Origin: an uncultured Emergencia sp.
GTDB taxonomy: Bacteria; Bacillota; Clostridia; Peptostreptococcales; Anaerovoracaceae
Assembly: GCA_902476665.1 (NCBI GenBank)
Contig: CABSEO010000187.1
Location: forward strand, 1 to 5,076
Reading direction: 5' to 3'
Length of the DNA: 5,076 nt
This document shows, in pieces, positions 1 through 4,167 of the stretch. The translations under genes were made by a program, and so were the position numbers. Numbering within the stretch: the first letter of the stretch is position 1; the number at the start of each line of letters is the position of its first letter. The notes under the pieces were generated by a model, which was given only the letters and a program-made list of their open reading frames with translations, was not told where the DNA came from and searched no databases.

Positions 1-387
1 GCTGTGAAGCTGTCTCATGAATGTGGAGATGTGGCGATTGTGACGTCTGCCAATGGTTCTGAGATAAGAAAAGAGTGGAAGAGCCTGAATATTGAACAGT
101 ATACAGATGTGCTGGTGTCCCAGGAAACAGGAACGAAAACCAGATGTCTAAAAGCGTTGCAGGAAAAAGGATATGACCCGCAAATGATACTTATGGTGGG
201 CGATTCACCGTCTGATCTGGAAGCGGCAAGAGAAGTGGGGACATTTTTCTATCCCATTCTGGCATACCAGGAGAGGGAATCCTGGGAAGAGTTTCCGGAG
301 GCATTAAAACGCTTTCAGGAGGGAACCTATGAAGGCGCATACCAGGAGCAGAAGATTTTGGAATTTGAGAAAAATTTAAGACTGTAG
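1..387 (+). CDS. HAD-family hydrolase, C-terminal part (5' truncated by window edge)
   Basis: This is the C-terminal 128 residues of a haloacid dehalogenase-superfamily hydrolase, a cytoplasmic Mg2+-dependent enzyme family that mostly removes phosphate from small metabolites. Visible motifs in fragment numbering are the motif II Thr/Ser in VAIVTSAN (about 11-18), a candidate motif III Lys in SQETGTK (K46), and motif IV in MVGDSPSD (metal-binding D68 and D72). The N-terminal nucleophile motif DxDxT lies outside the window. The frame is open from base 1, so the GTG at 4 is probably an internal Val codon. The C-terminal tail (KRFQEGTYEGAYQEQK) resembles phosphoglycolate-phosphatase-like members, but the substrate cannot be read from this piece. 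A strong terminator follows the TAG, so this is the last gene of its unit. Whether it is host chromosome or element cargo is not decidable here. Confidence 0.85.
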   Translation, partial: AVKLSHECGDVAIVTSANGSEIRKEWKSLNIEQYTDVLVSQETGTKTRCLKALQEKGYDPQMILMVGDSPSDLEAAREVGTFFYPILAYQERESWEEFPEALKRFQEGTYEGAYQEQKILEFEKNLRL

Positions 388-393
388 AGGCAT

Positions 394-459
394 AAAAATC
401 CTTTCATCTACAGATACTATTTCCAGAAATGGAAATTGTAGTAGATGGAGGGATTTTTT
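394..459 (+). terminator. Rho-independent terminator after the HAD gene, possibly bidirectional
   Basis: Positions 399-411 pair with 441-453 over 13 base pairs with two G-U wobbles. A-tract 394-398 and T-tract 454-459 extend the stem. A nested hairpin, ATTTCC (419-424) with GGAAAT (431-436), sits inside. Because the stem starts with A5 and ends with T6, it could stop transcription from both sides. The right arm also contains GGAGG (447-451), the only candidate ribosome binding site for the ATG at 462, so the same hairpin would hide that site. Confidence 0.8.
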
Positions 460-461
460 AT

Positions 462-572
462 ATGAAAGCAACAGGGATTGTAAGGCGTATTGACGGATGC
501 GTTATAATAGGACAAAGCCTTGAAGGCCGCATAAATGCTGGGTTTTCACTGATTTTGTCCATCCAACAGTAA
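462..572 (+). pseudogene. Relic of an AbrB/SpoVT-type transcriptional regulator
   Basis: A 36-codon ORF starts ATG at 462, 10 bases after GGAGG. Its first 11 residues, MKATGIVRRID, match the highly conserved N-terminus of AbrB/MazE/SpoVT swapped-hairpin DNA-binding proteins, known from family knowledge to continue DLGRVVIPKEIRR. Here the sequence goes directly to GCVIIGQSLEG, as if two codons (DL) were lost. The VIPKEIR core, which forms the DNA-binding fold, is not recognisable, and the ORF stops at 570-572. Intact members are usually about 80 or more residues. Such regulators often sit near conjugation modules in clostridial elements. I infer a decayed copy that cannot form the usual DNA-binding dimer. 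A functional short peptide is the alternative. Confidence 0.6.
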
Positions 573-672
573 GGGAATCCGGACGGCTTACAGGCTAAAT
601 TCTCAAAGGAAAGGAAGGTGTACAGTTGTTCCGGCGGCGCAGAATAATGCGCTTTAAAATCAGAACTGCCAT
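573..672 (+). other. Unassigned stretch, possibly structured RNA leader
   Basis: No gene is supported here. Several small inverted repeats suggest RNA structure. GTAAG (569-573) pairs with CTTAC (587-591), and GCGCA (637-641) with TGCGC (648-652). Just upstream, GGACAAA (510-516) can pair with TTTGTCC (554-560). A perfect TATAAT at 503-508 lies inside the regulator relic, with a poor -35 (TTGTAA, 478-483, 19-bp spacing). A short transcript from there to the terminator ending near 714 is conceivable. I tried cobalamin, T-box and other common riboswitch signatures and found no full match. It may simply be decayed coding sequence. Confidence 0.3.
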
Positions 673-714
673 AAGGATCAGATAGGGGTGGAACCTGTCT
701 GGTCCTTTTTCTTT
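673..714 (+). terminator. Strong Rho-independent terminator with T-box-like loop
   Basis: Positions 673-686 pair with 694-707 over 14 uninterrupted base pairs (two G-U), with a 7-base loop, followed by T-rich sequence (706-714, one C). The loop and its flanks read GGGTGGAACC (686-695), which equals the core of the T-box sequence that binds the tRNA 3' end in T-box riboswitches. The rest of a T-box leader was not recognised, so I call only the terminator. Confidence 0.8.
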
Positions 715-828
715 CGAAAAATTTTGTAAATTTCAGTTAGATATTCCACATTGCTGAATGTACTTATTTATAGGAATAAGCTGGTAATAAATGGGAATGA
801 TTAAAAAAACAGAAAGGCGGATTTTATT

Positions 829-1047
829 ATGAGAGAAGGCGTTTTAGTACCTGATACTTCTAGTGATCGGATGGATATTCGTTTCGGTCTGGAGGAATAT
901 TATGGAGGACTTCATTGTGGGGATTGTATGGATGTTTTATGGAAAGGAAAATGGAAGCCGACAAGAATTGAAATGAGCTTTGAAGGTGATTGGTATTTGG
1001 TCGGAGTAAAAACGGACAGCTTGGTTGGCCTGCGGGTCAGAGTTTAA
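829..1047 (+). CDS. Small DUF5348-type protein, function unknown
   Basis: This is a 72-residue soluble protein with no membrane segment. It resembles the DUF5348 family, small proteins often found on clostridial mobile elements. The recognisable stretch is residues 24-59: YYGGLHCGDC, then VLWKGKWKPTRIEM, then DWYLVG. The two cysteines C30 and C33 form a CGDC motif that could bind a metal or be redox active, but with only two cysteines a single chain has no full metal site. The start is ATG with AGAAAGGCGG (811-820) eight bases upstream. The fold is probably a small beta barrel, judging by alternating aromatic and hydrophobic residues (inference). The 118 bases before it, after the terminator, show no convincing promoter. 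It is separated from the antitoxin gene by 96 bases. No function can be given. Confidence 0.78.
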   Translation: MREGVLVPDTSSDRMDIRFGLEEYYGGLHCGDCMDVLWKGKWKPTRIEMSFEGDWYLVGVKTDSLVGLRVRV

Positions 1048-1093
1048 GATTTACAGACCATTCTATCACGGATATACTTGATTTACTAAAGTG

Positions 1094-1117
1094 TACAATT
1101 TTAAAGATGAAATTGTA
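1094..1117 (+). promoter_or_regulatory. Inverted repeat, candidate AbiEi operator with promoter elements
   Basis: TACAATTT (1094-1101) and AAATTGTA (1110-1117) form a perfect 8-bp inverted repeat with an 8-bp spacer, centred about 38 bases before the antitoxin start. It overlaps possible promoter elements: TACAAT (1094-1099) could be a -10, or TGTACA (1092-1097) and TATAAA (1116-1121) could be a -35/-10 pair spaced 18 bp. AbiEi antitoxins are known to repress their own operon by binding inverted repeats in the promoter, so an autoregulatory operator is a fair inference. Confidence 0.55.
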
Positions 1118-1143
1118 TAAAAAAATAAAAAGCAGGTGATAGA

Positions 1144-1737
1144 GTGGATCATCTTGAAAAACTTTTTCTGGCGCATGGCGGGATTATGAAAACCTGTGAA
1201 CTGAAAGAGGCGAGCTATTACTATAAGAAAATTCAAAGCCATATTGAATCAGGTAAAATTGAGCGTGTGCGCCAGGGGTATTATCAGTATGTAGGGGAAG
1301 ATTCATTTTCGGACATTCCCGTTATTGCCAGCCTGTTCCCGGATGCTGTTATATGTATGGAAAGCGTGCTGGATTATTATGGCTATACGGATCGAACGCC
1401 GGTAGCATGGCATTTGGCTGTTAAGAGTACAAGTGCAAGAAATCGCTTCCGTATTGATTATCCATGTGTCAGACCGCATTTTGTGCAGGAAAAGCGTTAC
1501 CCTCTGGGGATTACAACGGCTGGTATTGACGGAACGGAAGTTAAAATCTATGATCGGGAACGGACGATGGTGGATCTTCTGTTTCATAGAAACAAGGTAG
1601 ATAGTGAAGTGTTTAATACGGCTGTTCAGCGGTATATTCGTGATCCGGAAAAGAATGAGGCGCAGCTGATGCGCTATGCAAAAGTATTTCATGTTGAGAG
1701 AAAAGTTAAGGAGGTACTTGGAGTATGGCTGCTCTAA
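1144..1737 (+). CDS. abiEi: AbiEi-family antitoxin of a type IV toxin-antitoxin system, toxin missing
   Basis: This 197-residue protein matches AbiEi-type antitoxins, cytoplasmic DNA-binding proteins that repress the abiE operon and counteract the AbiEii nucleotidyltransferase toxin. Residues 1-50 form the N-terminal winged helix, with IQSHIESGKIERVRQGYY (about 30-47) as the typical end of the domain. The middle has SLFPDAVICMESVLDYYGYTD (63-83) and WHLAV. The C-terminal part has the characteristic YDRERTMVDLLFHRNKVD (136-153). The start is GTG, supported by AGGTGAT (1134-1140) and by a full-length winged helix; the upstream ATG at 1107 runs into a stop. Length and motifs look complete and there is no internal stop. 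The expected abiEii gene is not downstream: a terminator begins 24 bases after the stop. A repressor-only or immunity-like role is possible. Confidence 0.85.
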   Translation: MDHLEKLFLAHGGIMKTCELKEASYYYKKIQSHIESGKIERVRQGYYQYVGEDSFSDIPVIASLFPDAVICMESVLDYYGYTDRTPVAWHLAVKSTSARNRFRIDYPCVRPHFVQEKRYPLGITTAGIDGTEVKIYDRERTMVDLLFHRNKVDSEVFNTAVQRYIRDPEKNEAQLMRYAKVFHVERKVKEVLGVWLL

Positions 1738-1739
1738 AA
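1708..1739 (+). pseudogene. Remnant start of the lost downstream (AbiEii-position) gene
   Basis: A perfect AAGGAGGT (1708-1715) lies nine bases before an ATG at 1725, inside the 3' end of the antitoxin gene. The ORF is only MAALK and ends with TAA at 1737-1739. Overlapping starts of this kind are how antitoxin and toxin genes are commonly coupled. I read it as the initiation site of a deleted toxin gene. The alternative is that the Shine-Dalgarno-like string simply encodes the antitoxin residues KEV. Confidence 0.4.
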
Positions 1740-1761
1740 TAACAGATATATAAGATTTGAT

Positions 1762-1790
1762 AGGAACCTGAAAATAAGGGTTCCTTTTTT
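1762..1790 (+). terminator. Rho-independent terminator after abiEi
   Basis: AGGAACC (1762-1768) pairs with GGTTCCT (1779-1785) around a 10-base A-rich loop, and a T-tract runs to 1790. It ends the DUF5348-abiEi unit and separates it from the regulatory genes that follow. Confidence 0.85.
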
Positions 1791-1791
1791 A

Positions 1792-1827
1792 TTTCCGGAA
1801 GTGCCGGTTTACGGTATTTTCCGGAAG
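1792..1827 (+). repeat. Direct repeat of palindromic TTTCCGGAAG
   Basis: TTTCCGGAAG occurs at 1792-1801 and again at 1818-1827, 26 bp apart, each containing the palindrome TTCCGGAA. Between and around them are CGGTTT (1805-1810) with AAACCG (1829-1834), and GGGCC (1841-1845) with GGCCC (1856-1860). The cluster lies directly upstream of the wHTH gene at 1886 and fits a binding region for a dimeric regulator or an origin-like element. No clear -35/-10 pair was found in this gap. Confidence 0.4.
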
Positions 1828-1885
1828 CAAACCGCATAAAGGGCCTTGAAATTGTGGCCCATTAAATGAAAGGAGAAAATCTGCC

Positions 1886-2977
1886 ATGAAATGTTTGCTC
1901 AGGTATGAATGGGTTAAGCTGCTCAGAGCCTGCCTGCCAGAGGGCAAGGGGATACTGGGGCATTGGGCCAGACTGGCATCCAGAGCAGCATTTCGTAAAG
2001 GACAGGCACGTTACTGTGGACATACGAACCATGTCAATCCGGGGATGTGGTCTGGAGGAGTTGTAGGGTTAAAGAGTATTCTTGGCGTGAAAAGCCGCGC
2101 AGAAGCATTGAAGATAATGGATACGCTTCAGGAACTGGGATACATCACATATACGCTGGATACGGCCACAAAGAAGCTGGAGTATGTCATGCAGGACTGG
2201 GTTCTGCAGTGCTGTGGGGCAGAGTGCATGGAAGGAAGTGTTTATGCGACAGAAGGATATGGATTTTTGTGCCTTCCCCGCAGTATTCCGCAGCGTCTGG
2301 TAGATCATAAGATCCAGTTTGGCGTGGCAGACGCATGGCTGGATTTGTGGTGTCATACGGTATGGCAGGATGACCATAACGTGTTCTCTTTTCAGGCACC
2401 GGTGGTTCAATTCGGGTCTTATGGTGCCGCTTTAACTTTGGAAACCATGGGAGAGCGATGGGGCTGGGAAAAAACTAAGGTATGGCGATTTTTTAAAAAG
2501 CATGGGGATGTCTTTGCGCTGTACCGCCTCCCTGGCTCCTATGGCTGTCTCATTTTTAATAAGCTGTACCCAACGGGTATGGAGGTTTCATTGCCCAGCT
2601 ATGCGGAGATTGAACGCATAATTGGCAGAATACGCATTTTGGCCGGGAAAACTCATATTGAGGGAACCGATCATGTCCGCCTGAACAAGATGATCCTGTG
2701 GTATAGCCGTCAGCTGCTTGCAAAGACGGATTGCCATACGGCTCAATCATCGGCAGAAGATCGCGTTGCACTTTCTGACCCTATAATACGCGCGTATCTT
2801 TCTCATGGCTGGAATTGTAAGAATTGCAGGAAATGTAGTTATGACTGCAGGGAAAGAGTAGATGATACTCTAACGTTAGATATAAATACAATACGCGGGC
2901 CTTGCGTTCGCTGTAATGATGACAAGGAGAATCAAAATGAGCAAACAGGACAACTGCGCCAGCAAGGCGCTTTATGA
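1886..2977 (+). CDS. Winged-helix-like ICE protein with C-terminal cysteine cluster
   Basis: A 363-residue soluble protein of a type I recognise from clostridial conjugative elements, where it is usually left hypothetical. Two regions look like winged-helix DNA-binding segments: residues 58-92 (GLKSILGVKSRAEALKIM, then LGYITYTLD) and 181-225 (LTLETMGERWGWEKTKVWRFF, then YGCLIFNKLYP). This two-segment layout is reminiscent of plasmid replication initiators, but no catalytic motif is seen, so replication or transcription control are both open. The C-terminus carries C311-x2-C314-x2-C317-x3-C321, the spacing of a [4Fe-4S] ferredoxin cluster, plus C340 and C343. The start is ATG with AAGGAG (1870-1875) ten bases upstream. 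The last 13 codons overlap the next gene in another frame, so the two are probably co-transcribed and translationally coupled. It follows a terminator, so it starts a new unit. Confidence 0.88.
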   Translation: MKCLLRYEWVKLLRACLPEGKGILGHWARLASRAAFRKGQARYCGHTNHVNPGMWSGGVVGLKSILGVKSRAEALKIMDTLQELGYITYTLDTATKKLEYVMQDWVLQCCGAECMEGSVYATEGYGFLCLPRSIPQRLVDHKIQFGVADAWLDLWCHTVWQDDHNVFSFQAPVVQFGSYGAALTLETMGERWGWEKTKVWRFFKKHGDVFALYRLPGSYGCLIFNKLYPTGMEVSLPSYAEIERIIGRIRILAGKTHIEGTDHVRLNKMILWYSRQLLAKTDCHTAQSSAEDRVALSDPIIRAYLSHGWNCKNCRKCSYDCRERVDDTLTLDINTIRGPCVRCNDDKENQNEQTGQLRQQGAL

Positions 2978-3575
2978 GCAGCAGGAGAAGAAAATTTCCG
3001 CACAGTCGGACGCGATGATCAAACTGTTGACCAAGAAAGGGATTCTGGAGGACCGGCAGATTGACGATGAGCGTATCCGTCAGGCCCAGAAGGAGAAAAA
3101 GCGGAATATGTATCATAACACGCAGGTGCTTTTGGAAAATTACAGGAATATCGCATGGGCGCTGGAGTGCTTTCCGGATACTATCGCAGAGGAGCTGGAT
3201 CATCCTTTGGCTGAACTGGATGCTCTGCTGGACCATATGGATCTGGAAATGGGGATGGGCAACCGTAAACTGGAAAGCCGCCTTGAAAGTGTCAAAAAGT
3301 CCCGGCTGTTACTGGACCGGGTCAATGAGGCGCTGACTGTTTTGAAGCGTAAGCCGGATAATGGCCCAAAGATGTATGAAATCATATATCTGACCTATCT
3401 GGCTCCGGACAAACTCAGCCACACAGATCTTCTGTACCGTCTGGATATTTCCTCCCGGCATTATTACCGGCTCCGGGGACAGGCGATTACAATCCTGTCG
3501 ATCCGGCTTTGGTCAGCGCCGGCCTCAGAGGTAGATTCGTGGCTGGAGGTACTGACACTGCTGGAAAATCTGTGA
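2937..3575 (+). CDS. ArpU/RinA- or sigma-like transcriptional regulator
   Basis: A 212-residue protein, strongly charged in its N-terminal half (KKISAQSDAMIKLLTKKG, then DDERIRQAQKEKKRN), likely helical. A second helical region (about 90-137) is followed by a C-terminal helix-turn-helix: YLAPDKLSHTDLLYRLDISS, then RHYYRLRGQAITILSIRLW (about 154-192). The last part is the pattern found in ArpU/RinA-type phage and mobile-element activators and in sigma-70 region-4-like proteins. I therefore infer a transcription activator. An in-frame ATG at 2916 exists, but 2937 is chosen because AAGGAGA (2924-2930) lies six bases before it. It overlaps the preceding gene by 41 bases. Its stop is directly followed by three phased repeats and a promoter, which are the obvious candidate targets. 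No membrane segment or signal peptide is seen. Confidence 0.83.
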   Translation: MSKQDNCASKALYEQQEKKISAQSDAMIKLLTKKGILEDRQIDDERIRQAQKEKKRNMYHNTQVLLENYRNIAWALECFPDTIAEELDHPLAELDALLDHMDLEMGMGNRKLESRLESVKKSRLLLDRVNEALTVLKRKPDNGPKMYEIIYLTYLAPDKLSHTDLLYRLDISSRHYYRLRGQAITILSIRLWSAPASEVDSWLEVLTLLENL

Positions 3576-3583
3576 TGAAAAGA

Positions 3584-3616
3584 AAATGGCAGACAAATGG
3601 CACAAAATTGGCAGGG
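3584..3616 (+). repeat. Three tandem 11-bp repeats, consensus AAATGGCANNN
   Basis: Units are 3584-3594 (AAATGGCAGAC), 3595-3605 (AAATGGCACAA) and 3606-3616 (AATTGGCAGGG), with no gap. The TGGCA cores lie exactly 11 bp apart, about one DNA helical turn, so bound proteins would line up on one face. They end nine bases before the -35 box of the promoter at 3626. They are candidate activator sites, plausibly for the regulator encoded immediately upstream. Confidence 0.75.
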
Positions 3617-3625
3617 TGTGTGCCG

Positions 3626-3654
3626 ATGACATGTAAAGGGGAAAAAGCTATACT
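3626..3654 (+). promoter_or_regulatory. Sigma-70-type promoter of the conjugation operon
   Basis: ATGACA (3626-3631) matches the -35 consensus at five of six positions, and TATACT (3649-3654) the -10 at five of six, with an ideal 17-bp spacer. Transcription would start near 3661, about 109 bases before the first structural gene. The tandem repeats lie at about -77 to -45 relative to that start. Confidence 0.75.
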
Positions 3655-3687
3655 GGTATCGTCCGAAAGTGGGACAGGGCGAAATGG

Positions 3688-3733
3688 ACGCCGTTTCTGA
3701 TTAAGCGATATGCTTTGAGAAACGGCGTTTTTT
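3688..3733 (+). terminator. Leader terminator (candidate attenuator) of the conjugation operon
   Basis: ACGCCGTTTCT (3688-3698) pairs perfectly with AGAAACGGCGT (3718-3728) over 11 bp, followed by six T (3728-3733). Inside the loop AAGC (3703-3706) pairs with GCTT (3712-3715). It lies about 30 bases after the predicted start point and 36 bases before the first gene, so transcripts from the promoter at 3626 must pass it. It could also be the terminator of the upstream regulatory unit. Confidence 0.85.
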
Positions 3734-3769
3734 GCTGCCCGGAAAAAGTAAGAAGGAGGTATAACAGAC

Positions 3770-4129
3770 ATGACAAAGCAAATGGTACCCGGCAAAGAGC
3801 GTATTCAGAAAATTTACTGGATTCTTGTGGCGATTACTTGTGCGCTCCTTGTGTCCGTACATCCGGTGATGGCAGAAACAATTTTTGATCGTTTCTCCAC
3901 AATCATGCAGGATATTTACGGACAACTGGTCGCCATTAGCACGATTGTTGCTGTAACTGTGGCGGCTATCGCCCTGCTGGTCCGAATGATTTCCCGGAAC
4001 CAGAGAGCAGTGGATGAAGCTACCAGCTGGCTGAAACGGATTGTCGTTACATGGATCGTGCTGAATACGCTCGGTTTTATAGTGGCTTATCTGCAGCCGC
4101 TGATTGCCGGCGGGCAGTATACGCCGTAA
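3770..4129 (+). CDS. Small pilin-like membrane protein of a conjugation system (VirB2/TrbC-like)
   Basis: A 119-residue membrane protein. Basic residues (K9 to K14) precede a hydrophobic stretch (15-30) and a signal-peptidase-type site VMA|ET (cleavage after about A35). Two further membrane segments follow (about 52-71 and 91-107), separated by a polar loop (RMISRNQRAVDEATSWLKR). A mature form of about 84 residues with two membrane helices fits the architecture of VirB2/TrbC pilin subunits, which build the surface or channel polymer in type IV secretion. This is architecture-based; sequence identity is not established, and Maff2-like small element proteins are a related alternative. The start is ATG with AAGGAGGT (3753-3760) nine bases upstream, one of the best ribosome binding sites here. 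It is 38 bases from the next gene and probably the first gene of the transfer operon. Confidence 0.75.
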   Translation: MTKQMVPGKERIQKIYWILVAITCALLVSVHPVMAETIFDRFSTIMQDIYGQLVAISTIVAVTVAAIALLVRMISRNQRAVDEATSWLKRIVVTWIVLNTLGFIVAYLQPLIAGGQYTP

Positions 4130-4167
4130 ATCATCCCAGTCCTGCAATAGAACGGAGGTGACATATT

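Larger units (their letters stand above)
3575..3700 (+). other. Possible 41-codon leader ORF ending inside the terminator stem
   Basis: An ATG at 3575 overlaps the stop of the regulator gene (TGATG) and opens a 41-codon frame (MKRKWQTNG at the start, GRNGRRF at the end) whose TGA at 3698-3700 falls on the left arm of the leader terminator. There is no strong ribosome binding site (only GGAA, 3563-3566). The ORF covers the repeats and promoter, so it is probably not a conserved protein. It matters only as a possible way for ribosomes to open the terminator on read-through transcripts. Confidence 0.2.

Noticed and set aside
571..625. Cobalamin riboswitch
   Set aside because: AAGGGAATCCGG resembles one conserved block, but the GCCACTG-type B12 box and the rest of the core are missing.
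673..714. Complete T-box riboswitch
   Set aside because: Only the GGGTGGAACC core is present; no stem I/specifier signatures were found and no amino-acid gene follows. Kept as a finding, not as a riboswitch call.
1303..1692. Minus-strand ORF of 129 codons
   Set aside because: It lies entirely antisense to the well-supported AbiEi antitoxin, has no ribosome binding site, and its protein shows no recognisable family.
1886..2977. Confident call as plasmid-type replication initiator
   Set aside because: The double winged-helix-like layout is suggestive, but no initiator signature or origin could be verified by eye.
2781..3236. Minus-strand ORF of 151 codons
   Set aside because: Antisense shadow of the overlapping regulator genes; the product looks like low-information Leu/His/Ser-rich translation with no domain.
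3584..3616. CRISPR array
   Set aside because: The units are 11-bp tandem repeats with no spacers and no cas genes nearby; they fit protein-binding sites.
3509..3700. Plus-strand ORF of 63 codons as a real protein
   Set aside because: It overlaps the regulator gene end, the repeats and the promoter, and has no good ribosome binding site at 3509. Only its last 41 codons are mentioned, as a possible leader ORF.
3701..4147. Minus-strand ORF of 148 codons
   Set aside because: Antisense to the pilin-like gene and to the leader terminator; the + strand reading has a strong ribosome binding site, signal peptide and membrane helices.
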